A stretch of DNA of 64,000 nt from Aphrophora alni. Its lineage: Eukaryota > Arthropoda > Insecta > Hemiptera > Aphrophoridae. Position numbers and translations under genes: made by a program. The notes below the pieces were generated by a model. That model made no database searches. It was not told where the DNA came from and was given only the letters and a program-made list of their open reading frames with translations. This document shows, in pieces, positions 36,785-49,879 of the stretch. Location: the NCBI GenBank assembly GCA_963513935.1, contig OY740774.1, forward strand, positions 97,843,668-97,907,667, written 5' to 3'. Numbering within the stretch: the stretch's first letter is position 1; each line of letters opens with the position of its first letter.

Positions 36785-37549
36785 CCTTAACGAGTAGGAA
36801 GGAGATAATGATAGCAGAATGAAGGCGAAATAGAGAAAATAAGTAAGACCAAGAGAAAGAGAGATGATAAGAAAAAGAAAGTAAAGAAGTAGAGAGAAAG
36901 AGGAAGATGAGGGGAAGAAAGATGAAGAGAGGAACAGAGAATAATGATAATAGAGAGAAAGAAAAGGTCGAGTTTAAGGAGAGGAAAGAGTGAGGAGAAG
37001 AGCGATAGTGACTTTAAAGGGCAAAAGGAGAATAATTAATCGAGAGTAAGACGAGGCTATAAAGAAGTAGAGGAAAGAGTAAAGAGAAAGGCAATGGAGA
37101 GAACGGCGACGATTTGTAGACGGAGAAGAAAGAGAAGGTTAACAAATATAATAGACTAAAAAGAATAAATGGGAAGTACAGCAAGAACGAAGAGGAAGAT
37201 GACTATATGTTTATAGTCGGCTAAAAAGATGCACATTCGAGAGGAGGGAGAGCATAAGAGATAAAAGTAGGGGGGGAATACAACAGAGAAAAAAGAAAGA
37301 GGTAAGTAGATGAAAGAGAGAAGAAATGAAATTAGAAAGGAGAGTAAGATAGATAAGAGTATAAGTAAAAGATTGAACAAAGATAGAAAGAAGAGGAGTG
37401 TGAGAAAACTACTAAGAAGAGGATAAAAATAAAGGAAATTGAAAAATGAGAGAATAAGGATAATACAAAGAGGAAAGGGAACGACAGAGAAAGAGAAACA
37501 TAGGATGAGGAGAAGGAGGTTAAAAAATAGGAAAAGATATTAAAAGAAT
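36785..37549. repeat. Imperfect polypurine tract
   Basis: Purine-rich sequence with scattered pyrimidines. It borders the left arm of the large inverted duplication, and the right arm is likewise bordered by a polypyrimidine tract, so the duplication may originally have included both. Confidence 0.85.
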
Positions 37550-38352
37550 ATTAAAGAGATGAAGAGTGAGGATGACGAGAAAAATAATAATAATGAAAAG
37601 TAAAGGAAATAAAGAAGAGAAGTGCATATGAGGGAGAGATAATGATGAGAATTAGGAGATAAAAGAAAGAACAGAAGTAGATGATGAGGAAAGAGAAAAA
37701 TAGTTTGTTGTAAATAATTATAGATGAATGACGAATGTATTAGTCACTAAATCACCTTCATTTCTCCGCATAAATTGCTATAACACATTATGTTAATTCC
37801 TACTCATCTTGCAATTCAAGTTATACTCGTATTTACTGATGCATCTGACCCCGAGAGGTCGGGGAGAAGTTGGCAGCTGCAGGGGTCAGACACAGACAGA
37901 TATGGTTAGAGTCGTTAACGTGTGACAACTCATGCATATGATCCTTTGCATTCCAGCATTCCGGAAAAGGTTACGCTGAGTTCAAAGTCTCAGGTTCACT
38001 TACTTTACTAATTGTAAACAAGAGAATGTGAAATTTAAAGACATGTATCAGAGCAACTTGGTATGGCGGTAGATAGTTTTTTATATTGATATACTTTACT
38101 TATTACAGTTGGTGTTTATAATACAGCTTGGGAAACAGGTGATAGATTCGTGATAGATTCATACGATTTTAAATTAAAATTCCGCCAATTTGATGATTGT
38201 TTAATGTTGAAGACGAGTTACGGGTAGTATTGTAGTTTAAATATGTTAACTGTAGTGAATGCACGTGGAGGAACGGAATAGAGGATAGAGAAATAGGAAA
38301 GTAAGTAATGGGAGCTTTGCGAGAGTTCTTAACTACTTACCCAGTCTATAAA
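37550..38352. repeat. Left arm of large inverted duplication
   Basis: About 800 bases are the reverse complement of 41150-41990. The best stretch (around 37840-38080) differs from its partner at only a few percent of positions. The ends (near 37560 and 38300) are more diverged but still alignable. It contains a conserved hairpin block at 37845-37889. No ORF in the arm. Confidence 0.93.
37845..37889. repeat. GC-rich bistable hairpin in left arm
   Basis: CTGACCCC pairs with GGGGTCAG across the block, while the inner CCCCGA/TCGGGG can form a competing hairpin. GCAGCTGC, itself palindromic, lies between them. Every base of this block is preserved in the other arm (41634-41679) in a setting otherwise AT-rich. 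Confidence 0.85.
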
Positions 38353-38460
38353 GTAAAGGATAAATTTGGTAATCGGAAAAAATTCGACCTCCGTTTTTGA
38401 GAGATCTTCAATTTTCATGGTTTGAGGAAATAAAAAAATTATTTTCAACATGTCGTCTCT

Positions 38461-38570
38461 CGGTCATCGTTGTCCTCATGGTTGTCGTTGTCCTCATGGT
38501 TGTAGTTGTCTTCATGGTTGTCGTTGTCCTCATGGTCGTCGTTGTCCTCATGGTTGTCGTTGTCGTTCAA
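38461..38570. repeat. 18-bp minisatellite, about six units
   Basis: Unit GTTGTCCTCATGGTTGTC with a few substitutions. It creates the Val-Leu-Met run in the 122-codon ORF around it, which I do not regard as a gene. Confidence 0.95.
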
Positions 38571-38924
38571 GATAAGATCATGAAATTTGGCATAGGTGAA
38601 AAAGGAGTATTACAACACAATTATTTGTATGTTAAAAACAGTTATGTGTCCGATATAAAAGTCGCAATGCAGTGTTTTGTTTTATATTTTGACATGTCGT
38701 CACTTTGGATTGGTTCAAAGGAACTACATCTACTTAACAAGAAATTTTGTGTCACATGTCCTTAATGTTTAAGATATTTTATCGGGGGGCTCACCCCCCC
38801 CCCTCGTGCTCATATGAAACTCTTGCTCGTGTAGAACCATATTGAAATTCAGATAAATCGAGATGTTATTTCAATTTTTTTTTTTCATAATTCGATATTT
38901 GGGAATATCTGTTATACAAAAAAA

Positions 38925-39130
38925 TTATGATTTTCTCAAAATCGGCAATAACGATTAATTACCAAAAAGAATGGTGATTATCTCCAATAAAATGACAGTT
39001 AAAGAACAAAAAATGGCAATGATCCTGTTTTCAAAGGCGTAATATTCAAATAGTTTCTACCGATTTCCTTTAAATTTTAGTGAAATATAAAGATTAATAA
39101 CCCAAAGCGGTGGCAAAATCGAAAGTAGAA
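38925..39130 (+). repeat. Dispersed family B copy
   Basis: CTCAAAATCGGCAATAACGA, an interior with ATCTCCAATAAAAT, then ACCGATTTCCTTTAAATTTT and AGTGAAATATAAAG. Same block order as at 11.9 and 32.4 kb. Confidence 0.65.
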
Positions 39131-41149
39131 GATTATAACGATTCATGAATAACTGGTGAAAAAAAAATAATGAAATTTGGCCGCCATCATTAAAGATTCG
39201 TTTTTTATCAAATACGATTTATTCTGAGGACGCAACTCACACAAGTTAAACAGGTTTGCGACGATGTCACTTAAGCCCGCCCCGATAGTTAAACGGGACC
39301 TACTTGCCTGTATTCAGCGAACAGCTGATCGGAAATGCAGCTATGTTGAGCAGATCACGCTAGTCGATAAGTCCGTTCTTGGAATCACACGTGGTGTGTT
39401 AAAGTTGGGTTGTGTTAATTTTTGGTTTCTATATTTTACTTTTAAATTATACCATGGCTGTTTATATATTTGGGGCCATTGAGTTCGGGTTCAATTCCTA
39501 ATTCGGACGTATTGTTCATTAATTTTAAACAGTCTTTGGTTGAATAGTAATTTTGTTGTGCGAGTGTTTTGTTAGTTATTATCTTTAATTCGGTAATATA
39601 TTATAAATTACATTAATCTCTTCAAAGCTTGGTACACTATGTTGTATGGGCAGATCTGTGATAAGTGTCTTAAACCTCTAAATAGGAATAGTCCAAAAGC
39701 AGTATCGCATTCCTACCGTTACATTTTCAAATTGGTTTGCAATCGTTACAAGTTTAGGCCCTTTATCGTCGAAAGGTTCATGGACTAACATTTTCCGTGT
39801 TGTATAATTGGTTTTGAGGATAACTGAGAAAGTTAGTGCAATGTTTTTGCACAGTTCATTTTAATATGAAATCAAAACGAATTTTCTAACTTGAGAAAAA
39901 TACATCAAACGAAAAAACAACTATTACAAACCTAATTACCAGTAAATATTTCACACTATTACTAACACACGCTCACGACCGTCCTCTGCACCAATCGTCT
40001 CCTTGTCCTCAAACAAGAGACTAAATCATGTACAGTTGTAGACAAGTGACGAAGTTTGGTTGTACCTCAAAGCACCTGGGTCTATATACACAGCAGTGAA
40101 CGAAGTCAACGCTCTAAGGTAGTCTGCAATTTAAATGGCCTTGGAACCTTGCTTGACCCCTCGCCAAACAACAAATCACAGCAAATTTATTGAAGTTACA
40201 AATAACAAGAAAACCAACAGAATTTATTAATTTAAAATATCTGCGGTACCATTTTACATCGTATTAAAAACACCATTGCACTTAACTTTCTCATAAGCAT
40301 ATTCGAAAAAGCAAATACTATACAAATAACAATTGACGCCACTTCATCAAAAAGTCTGTATACTATTTCTACTTGAAAAAAAAAAGTTGATGGAGGTCAT
40401 CATGGTACTTACTCAGTCCAATCATACTGAATACAAACAGATACTCTCAATGTAATGCCTAAATTCTTGAGAATTGTAGAAAATGTTAAATTGTTTTGGT
40501 AGATCAAGGGGTCTTATCCAGTAGAGTAAGTTTGTTTAAAACAATTGTTACTCAGGTCTTTTGATTCTCGTAATTGTTTATATTATTACTTTTTGACGTT
40601 AGCTGTACCCTAACTGGCCTTGTTATGTGTATGTATAAATAGTCTCCACCGGTCCACTATCTTTGCTCTGCCGGTGCTCGAAGCTCTCTACATATGTAAA
40701 AGTCTTCACTCTCTACGCTCTTATCGTTATCTCGGCATCGCAAGATCTAGACGAATATTACATTTTTTTAAGGTGGGGGGGGGAGAGTCAGGTAAATTCG
40801 CTATTTGTCATCGTAATGTAGGATTGGTAACAATACATTCTGAGTTGAAATCTACACATTTTTATCTCATAATGTGAATAATACACAAGATTTGAACAAA
40901 AATCTGTTTTAATTATCAGCGATTTTGACATTATAAATTAGATTTTTCTAAATTTCAATATAATTCTGTACAAATCAAACTACAATCTCTAGTGGCAAAT
41001 TTTAAGTTCGTATTTTAATTTTTGACGCCGCTGCCGTGCTTACTTACACAACACAACGACGAGATATGGGCAGCGTGTCGAAAATAACTTATTCAATTTC
41101 CTCAGGCCATGACACGTGTAGATCTGTCAAAAACTGTTTACAAAATTAT

Positions 41150-41990
41150 CCCATATACTGGGTAATTAAGAACTCTCGCAAGGCTCCCAATTCTTAACTT
41201 CCCATTTCTCCATCCTCTATTCTGTTATTCCACACGCAATCAGTACAGTTAAAATATTTAAACTACAATACGACCCGAAACTCGTCTCCAACGTTAAAAA
41301 AATCACCTCATTGTCTGAATTAATTTAAATCTATGGCTGAATCTATCACAATAGTTCCCTATCACGAATCTATCACCTGTTTCCGAAGCTATAATTTAAA
41401 CACCAACTAGTTTACTGTAATAAGTAAACTATATCATTATAAAGAACTATCTACCGCCATACTAAGTTGCTCTCATACATGTCTTTATATTTCACATTCT
41501 CTTGTTTACAATTAGTAAAGTAAGATAACCCGAGACTTTGAACTCAACGTAACCTTTTACGGAATGCTGGAATGCAAAGGATCATATGCATGAGTTGTCA
41601 CACGTTAACGACTCTAGCCATATCTGTCTGTGTCTGACCCCTGCAGCTGCCAACTTCTCCCCGACCTCTCGGGGTCAGATGCATCACTAAATACGAGTAA
41701 TAACTTGAATTTCAAGATGAGCGGGAATTGATTTAATGTATTCTCACAATTAATACTGAGAAATTAAGGTGATTTAGTGATTAATGCACTCGTCATTCAT
41801 CCGTTAATCATATTTATAACACAGACTATTTTCTCTTCCCATTACCTCCTTCTGTCCTTTCTTTAAACGCTTACCCTCATCATTATCTCGCTCAAATGTT
41901 TTTCTCTTCTTTCTTTCCTCTACTTTTCTCTCTTATTCTTGTCTTCGTCATCCCACTTTTCCTAATATTCTTTTCCCTTCTCTCTTCAAT
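41150..41990. repeat. Right arm of large inverted duplication
   Basis: Reverse complement of 37550-38352, including the hairpin block at 41634-41679. It is followed by pyrimidine-rich sequence that mirrors the purine-rich sequence outside the left arm. Confidence 0.93.
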
Positions 41991-42055
41991 TTTCTTTTAC
42001 TTCGTTCTCCTCTCCCTCTTCCTATCGTCTTTTATCTGTATCTTCAACTCATAAT

Positions 42056-42575
<520 letters not shown>

Positions 42576-43394
42576 CCAAGTTCCCTTATGACTTTATTAC
42601 AACCAATCTCTCACATCATCTTAAACGCCAAGTCTCTCCTTAATGACTTTATTACTCATTTTCTCTGACACAGACTAAAACCATGAGCGCTTATATGGAG
42701 TTTTTTACTTTGTAACTTAAAAAACATTTTTGCAATCATACGTGTAATAGCCTACCTTCAAATATCACTGGAAGTAACATTTACTCTGCGGTAGCAATAC
42801 CATAAACTAATTACTACCGTATACCGATACTACTTTGTATCCAAGACAGTTAATGCACTCTAGATCGAGTTAGAGAGTAGGCCATACATTCCAGACAGTA
42901 GAAAACATTAACTAGCATGACGAGCAAGGTCGTTTCTATTGTATACAGATCAGTAATGACTTGATCAAACACGCTTCAATGTGGTTAATGGTGCGGACAG
43001 CACGTGGAGCGAAACCGAGGTCATGTGTTTAGATAATTAAAAGCAGTCTGATGCGATGGCCAATGCTGAATATAGTGTGCTGCGGTTTTTTGACAATGAG
43101 AAATCCAGGTATTGTAAAGTGGACGTTGTTATTTTGACCGCACAAAGTGTTCCTTTAAAATAGAACGTCAGTGTTATTTGGGAGACTTGATTGTTTATTA
43201 ATGATGGTCTGCAAGAAATACTGTTAAGAATATTTTGTGTTGAGCTTTCTTTGTGATTATATATTTACACTTTTTTTTTAATTTGTTCTCATAAACGTAG
43301 ATAGAGAAAGTTATGTTTCACGGATATATCCGTTTCGAGATTGAATGACCTCTAAAAATAAGATCAGTCTGTCGTCTGTGGAGTTTTCTGCAGT
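42576..43394. other. No gene recognised
   Basis: Unassigned sequence of average composition for the window. Confidence 0.5.
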
Positions 43395-43560
43395 CGAAAC
43401 GTGTCAACCGATTTTGATCAAATCGAAACTTTTTTTTAATTATATTCTATAACTTAAATTTTGATAGCGCCTGCCACAAATACAAAAAATCTAATTTTCT
43501 AAAAATTTCGATTAAATTTTGCTAAAATGTATTCTCTACAGACTAAAACAAAACGATCTT
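43395..43560 (+). repeat. Dispersed family B fragment
   Basis: AACCGATTTTGATCAAATCG, then a second block TTTCGATTAAATTTTGCTAA with AAATGTA. Confidence 0.5.
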
Positions 43561-44060
43561 CAATTGTCGGTTTCTGAGTCATCGTCATCATTAAAAACCC
43601 CAAAAATTAGTCCAAAGAAACTCTTATAAAATTTTGCTCTTTGCAGCTCCAACCAAAGAATAAGTTTTATTATTAATTTATTTATTAGATTTGTAACATA
43701 TTTGTCCCGTGTCTCCAAATGCTGGTCATATGCAACTCACAAATGAAATCCATACGTCGCGAACACACTATTTAGTTTACTACCACATGGCGCTGTTTTT
43801 AAGGAAAATAACCCCACTACGAACTTTTCTTGATCAAAGTGATAAAACGTCTAACGGTATATCACTTAACGACGTGTTTCACAAAGGGACAAAATTACTA
43901 AACAACATTTGTGATGTTTTTGTTCTTGCGGCATCCGATAGCTATATAGACAAATAAAAATCACTCAAGTTGATCTACTTTTAATTTTCCGTTCAGATAA
44001 ATCAAAACTGCTCAATATTTGTAAATATAGACTACAGTAACGTACGAATTGACATCTTCG
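43561..44060. other. No gene recognised
   Basis: One 82-codon plus ORF (43709-43957) with no recognisable motif. Confidence 0.45.
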
Positions 44061-44155
44061 CCTTATGTAACCTAACCTAACCTAACCTAAACTAACCTAA
44101 CCTAACCTAAACTAACCTAACCTAACCTAACCAAACCTAACATAACCAAACCAAT
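44061..44155. repeat. Interstitial (CCTAA)n, degenerate
   Basis: About 17 pentamers with AACTAA, AACCAA and AACATAA variants. It is the longest telomere-like tract in the window. Confidence 0.93.
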
Positions 44156-44269
44156 ACTAAAACAATTAGCCATTGACGAATAAATTTCGTATCTCTAAAC
44201 TTCCAACATCGCAGCAGATAATAAGAGCAGCAATAAAAATTGAGAGTACCGGCCACGTAAAAATAACAC

Positions 44270-44545
44270 GATATTTCATTTTTCACGAAATCAACTCAAA
44301 ACTATTTTAATCAATCAGAAAACGTACTGTTCAACATTTACCTAAATGTTACCGGTTGATATTTAGAAGTGGAATGAATCGTAAGATAAATACCCCAAAT
44401 ATCTCAAAACTAACTTCAACAATGTCGGTTAAATTTTGATGAAATGTGAAAATTTATAAAATAAATTCTAAACAGCGCTTTAAATCAAATTTCAGTCATT
44501 TAGTTATTTTTTCCTTCGGATGTCTTTAATTTACATAACATTACA
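44270..44545 (+). repeat. Dispersed family B copy, diverged
   Basis: CTCAAAACTATTTTAATCAA and later ATCTCAAAACTAACTTCAAC, GTCGGTTAAATTTTGATGAA and ATGTGAAAATTTA follow the family block order. Confidence 0.5.
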
Positions 44546-47389
44546 ATTTTAATTTTTTGATCCCAATCCAGCATTTACAAAATGGGAATCTGGATACTAT
44601 TTATTTAGGTTTTATGTATGTGTTGTGTTGGTACGACTTTAATTATAAAATTGTATTGAATCGAAGTCTTAGGATGTAGGCTACATTATACACAGATTCC
44701 TACTCTTAGATGGAAAACTTATATATATTTATTTATTTATACACTTATTACAATAAAAATATATTAAAATTTAAAGAAAGAGAGCCTTTTTTGTGAAAAT
44801 CTGGGTTGTTCCGATTCTGTTTGTTGTATAAAAATACTACAATTAAGTTACATAGGTCTGTGATAACCTGTGGAACAGAGACTTACTGCTTATCTGGAGT
44901 AGATATACAACAATTCTGTCTGACAGAAGAATAAATTTTGCCATACAAGTATAATCGATTGGAGTATTAGAACCAACTATTGTAGAATGACGGCATTGTG
45001 AATGTTAGACTGCATTGATTAGGCCATGTTGGGGAATGAATGGTTTAGTACTCTCTAGATCTATGTGGAAAGGATAAAGTGAAATTCTGGAATTAATTCG
45101 GATCTGGAATTATGCTACTGTGAATAGACGCATCCGAAGATCTTTGGTTCGGAAGGTAACATCGACCTGTTCCACCGGGTAGTAAGTAAAAAAAGTTAAT
45201 TAACCGATTGTAAAGCAGATGTTGTTTTTAGAATAATCCAAAAATGGTTAACGTTGTGAAGAGGAAGAAGTCAGATTAATTATCACAGTTCAGAGATAAG
45301 TTCACATAACAGACATAACACCAGAATAGAAAGGATGTTAAGAACCAAACTGATGGTGATACTGTAAACGACTGGTCTACAATATAAGGAGAGATAATCT
45401 GAAGTGGGACGTCTGAAGTGAATCTATTCTTGACTTTACTTCAGTAACGAAATAGGTTTTTTTAATTTAAGCTAGCTTACTACTTCGTAAGCAGGATGTT
45501 TTTAATAATCATTTAATAATCGAGGTTCCTCAAAATGTATAAAAAAGTAATATCCCCCCCCCCCCAGAGTAGCGTCATTTTAAATTATAGTTTTTGTAGG
45601 AAATCATAGAAGATTTTAAAGAAAAACAGAGTGCCTTTAAAAGTTATTGTTCACGATTATCCATTTTACAAGGACGTGAACCTATAAAATTTCCACGCAA
45701 CAATGATAACATAACCTATCTAAAATAAAATTATAGTCGATAACCTAAAAATGCAAGAATAAAAATGTTTTGCTACGCGATCATTTTGACATAAATATTA
45801 TCCCACAGGTTATGAACTCTCAAATAATATCACTCACAATACAGCTGGTAACTTACATAATACGTCATACAGGGAAACTTCAGTTAGAAATCGTATAAAA
45901 AACATTTTGGATCACCTGGATACGGCAACATTTTATTTATTAATTATAAGAAATTAAGTAATAAATATGTGCATATTGATGACGTTGTATGCCATAACAG
46001 ATTATAAGTATTAGCCTAGTATCAGATATAAAATAAAGTATAGAAATCACTAAATACACATGTAATAAACCAGATTAAGCGAGATCCAAGAATTGAGCTA
46101 AGAATATAGAGTTGTTTGTGAGTCAGCTATGTACCCTAACCTTACCCACATTTCCATTTTTAACTAAATATTCGTTAACCATTACTGAAGACCAACATAA
46201 AATCAATGCGTATCTACAAGTAACTTCAGTGTAGCTGATTGTGTTCTGACATTAAAACTGTTGATAAGTAACAAATTTCAAACCGTTTTCTCTGCTACTA
46301 ATTAAATTTTAATAAAACTGTACGTAATAAAGAATTATTTCCACAATTACTACTATTTTGTCTGTATAACTAAAGATTCGTTGTCTGTAAATTGGTAGGT
46401 TGTAATTGAGTATATTTTAATACAAATCAGTTCAGTAAATCCTATATTTAACTTAATAACCTAACAATAAAATAACGACCTCCATAACTAAATCAAAACA
46501 TTAGTTATGTATTTAAGTTTAAAAAAAACTAAAGTTAACCTTGAACTGGAAAAAATATCAAATTACGCTTAACAAAGTACTACAAAACAAGAGGCATTTG
46601 GTTTTATGTTCTGAGGATACCAATAAATAAATTAACCACATAGTAATACTAGATTTGTCACTTCACTCAGACTAGACAGCTGGTTATAAACACCGTTCAT
46701 TCTGGAGTAGGCAGTTTATAATTAAGTCCTTTGTTTCGTTAACGATTTGAAACTTCTGTAAAGTAATTATAAAATTATGAAGACGTAAAAACTCGTCGTT
46801 ATTTTATGTCTGTTAAAAAAAAAACGCCGTCCTCGATTAACTGTACCCTGGATAATTAAAAGATGCTGTTAACCTTAAGTGCGTGTTTTTGTTTTAAAGT
46901 AATTACACAGAGACGTGGAAAATTAGCTGTTCATTATGGTCTCCACAAAAGGAAACTATTTAATGGTTGGGTAAAGCGGAACTGTTGAAAAATATGGCAC
47001 TGGTTAATCCGTTAATGGTATCAACCTTCTACAGTAGGGAATCCCGTTAAATGGTATGAACTATAAAAAATTAGGTAATTAGATAAAGAAGTTATAATGT
47101 GATATCGTAGTGATTTTTATGGATCGTATTTTAGTGAAAAGTGAAAATTCTGTTACTCCTGTCACACCCTTCTCAATTGGATTTTTTTTTTTTTTTACCT
47201 TCATTGCAAACATGAAGAAAAGATGAGACGACGAAAACCCATCCGTGACCTTTCATTGCTTTTACAAAAACACAGCATAAAGTTTTGAGCTTTTAATATA
47301 AAACCAATAAATCTAACCAAAAACTTAATGGAAATAATAAAAATCTTGTCTGTGTTATTTGCTACTTATTTAAGATAGCTGCCACAGTA
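44546..47389. other. No gene recognised
   Basis: About 2.8 kb without an ORF over 60 codons. C10 near 45547. Nothing else supported. Confidence 0.55.
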
Positions 47390-47535
47390 AGAGAAGCGGG
47401 AGAGCGTCATGGTTCAGTTGGTAGATACGCACTCTTATCTCTACCTAGTGAACCGTCAAAGATTGCTTGGCTGTGTTTTTTCATGGGTTTCGGTATACAT
47501 CCGTCTCCGTTGGTATAACGGGTAGGAAGTAATCA
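47390..47535 (+). repeat. Possible tRNA-related SINE fragment
   Basis: TGGTTCAGTTGGTAGA near 47410 resembles a polymerase III A box (TRGYNNANNGG plus the tRNA D-arm). I do not find a proper B box or a closed cloverleaf. It may be a decayed SINE head or chance. Confidence 0.25.
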
Positions 47536-47591
47536 AAATAAACTGCCATCTTGAATCTGTCATATTGGATTTGAGTTTTTTTTTAATAGCA

Positions 47592-48058
47592 TTTACAATC
47601 GGCTCGTCCGAACCGAGCAACTTTTACCTGATCAAGTAATAAGCAACATCCGAACTGAGCAACATGCCAAAAAGGGTTCTGACCACCAACGTACGAACTG
47701 AGCAACTAGCGGCAGAACTTTGACGCACGCTTGACAGATTTTGGAATGTGAAGAAATTATTAAACACTTATCATACAAACCTATTCTTTTCAACTACAAA
47801 ATAATAAATCTCAGGTTAAGGTTAGGTTAGGTTAGGTTAAGTTAAGTTAGGTTAGGTTAGGTTAGGTTTCAATGTCGTCCTTTGCTTTTCTTTTAATGGC
47901 ATTTGATATGGATTTCCTCCCGATTCCTTGCATACTTGCCCTCCGCTTGTATCTCTGAGGGGCAAGTTGTCAGTTCGGATTTTGGGATTAGTGTACTCTT
48001 CTTTGACCCTTTACGATCATAAAAAAAAGTTGCTCAGTTCGGATGCGCCCATTACAAT
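47592..48058. mobile_element. MITE-like element with 8-bp target duplication
   Basis: The ends are inverted: CGTCCGAACCGAGCAACTTTT at the left and AAAGTTGCTCAGTTCGGATG at the right, about 25 bp with four mismatches. Immediately outside lie TTTACAAT (47592-47599) and ATTACAAT (48051-48058), differing by one base. Two extra copies of CCGAACTGAGCAAC/CGAACTGAGCAAC lie inside near the left end as subterminal repeats. The interior carries a TTAGG run and no ORF. An 8-bp duplication suits hAT or P-like elements; the superfamily is not settled. Confidence 0.8.
47816..47871. repeat. Interstitial (TTAGG)n inside the MITE
   Basis: About ten GGTTA pentamers with two TTAAG variants. Confidence 0.93.
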
Positions 48059-48271
48059 TACAAATTATATTTTTTTCTTTTTCTCGTAATGAGACATTTT
48101 TCGGAAAATGCTATGCATATTATTTCTGGTTTTGAAGATAAACGTGTATGAAAGTTACCACTTCATTTATGCACCGTTTATCAATCATTTTGAGAAAATA
48201 CTAAAACCTGGAACCTAAACTAAAATTTCCGTTTTAGAGCTATTATTTCAGATTTTTTTTTTTTTTTATAA

Positions 48272-48512
48272 CTTAAGAACCCTCAATGGGTTTGGTAATC
48301 CCAAGGGACCCTAGCTAATTCTACCCTTTTTCACGTAGTCTTAGGTTATATCCCTCTCTGTTAACTTTTCAGATGTCTCTCTTGATCAACTCTTATTCTT
48401 TTATAACTCTGAAACTGTTACAGTATTCAAAGGCTAAATGTCTTAATTTTATACGCTTTTATTCTTCATTCTTTATAAAGCGATGGTGACTACAAGGTTT
48501 TTCGCCTTTAAA
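48272..48512 (+). repeat. Dispersed family A copy
   Basis: CTCAATGGGTTTGGTAATCC, TTTTTCACGTAGTCTTAGG, CCCTCTCTGTTAAC, TCTCTCTTGATCAACTCTTA and a GGTTTTTCGCCTTTAAACAC end. Confidence 0.8.
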
Positions 48513-49879
48513 CACGACCTTTTGGATAACATCTTTTGTTGATAATTCTCTTATAATTGTATAAAACTCATTTGATCGTTATTGAACAGTTTTTAAATCT
48601 ATACAAAATTAGTTATTGTGGAAAATTGTGTTAATCAACAACTGAATTTAATCATAAAAATCATTTTTTTGAAATGTTGGATCAATGACAACCAAGAAGT
48701 AGGCCTAATGAATATGTACGTTTTAATATCAGTACCTATATGCAAGTCAATAGTATTATTGAATACTTTATTATTCATGTATTTAATAGACACCTTACTT
48801 TCATATTTTAAGCCCCACTTAAGTCTATCACATTTAAATCCACTATTAATGTTCGATTTATAACCTTAAATATAAATTGAACATTATACCACAGACCATC
48901 ATAATCGAGAGTTATTTTACCTTTAAATAAAAGGGGGGGATACTAATTCTACTTACAAAGTAATAATAATTACAAAGTAACATGGCACTAAAGTTACTAG
49001 GAAATCCCAACACTTCCTTCTAAGTAGTGTTTTTGTACTCAACTTAACTTGAAAACAAGGCCCTTAATTGAAATCCTTCTTGTTAACCATAACAACATGC
49101 CTAACGAGTCTAAACTTTGTCCTTCTCTAACTCAACGACAAATGTTTCCTCCAGCTTTTTATAATTTATTCTACATGTTCTCCTTTTGATTTAAGTTCGA
49201 CTCATTAAACACAAGACCTTTTGTAAACTTGAAAAGAAAGAATTATTGTTTATAAATAAATTATACCAAAAAAATATAGAAATACTATATTAAATAAACA
49301 CAAAAGAATATCTTTCTACCACAAAAGATAGAAAGCTGGTTTCGAAAAAAAATCATTTAGAGATAAATTATAGATATAGTTTATTTGGACATTTGCGATT
49401 AGAAAAATAAACCCATTTCAAGACTATCGATGATTTTCGTCAAGTATCAAATCCAGAACACGAGAAACATGAAAAAGGCCAACATATTCTAGTAACCTGG
49501 ACTATGCTTTAATACGTGTAACCTAACCTAAACTAAGAAAGAATTCAGGGCCAAAACTATGCCTCCGCTGTCTTTAGCTGTGAAATCATTTCTTAGGTTA
49601 AACATTATCTGAACAGGTGGTTCAATTTCATCAACTTTTATTCAGTTTGATATTTTATTAAAGGATTGATGACGAAATTAATAACATATAAGTATTTTGC
49701 AACGATGGGTTTTATTTCACACAGGTTTTTACGGATCTCATTCCAATTCCAAACAAAAATTTTTAAATAGATCATACATACATTGTTAAATTATTGGCCA
49801 TTTTGATGAAATTTTTGTTTTTAAATGAAATTTTACATCAGTTTATAACGTATAAGTAGTATAGGCAATGCGGGTCCTG
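48513..49879. other. No gene recognised
   Basis: An 81-codon ORF at 48618-48863 is hydrophobic but not recognisable. GTAACCTAACCTAA near 49517 is a minimal telomere-like run. Confidence 0.5.

Larger units (their letters stand above)
38353..41149. other. Spacer of large inverted duplication, no gene
   Basis: About 2.8 kb between the arms. It holds an 18-bp minisatellite, a family B copy, a G6...C9 stretch near 38783 and three short ORFs (38397-38765, 39264-39482, 40620-40877). None has a recognisable domain. The one at 39264 begins MSLKPAPIVKRDLLAC and lies in locally GC-richer sequence, so it is the least unlikely to be coding. No transposase or reverse transcriptase was found. Confidence 0.55.

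Noticed and set aside
38397..38765. 122-codon ORF with a Val-Leu-Met hydrophobic run that looks like a membrane protein
   Set aside because: The run is an 18-bp minisatellite; the rest has no recognisable feature.
39264..39482. 72-codon ORF in the inverted-duplication spacer as a gene
   Set aside because: No recognisable domain, and its second half is AT-rich hydrophobic sequence typical of chance ORFs here; noted in the spacer entry only.
47405..47480. tRNA gene suggested by TGGTTCAGTTGG
   Set aside because: No B box and no cloverleaf could be drawn; kept only as a weak SINE-like fragment.
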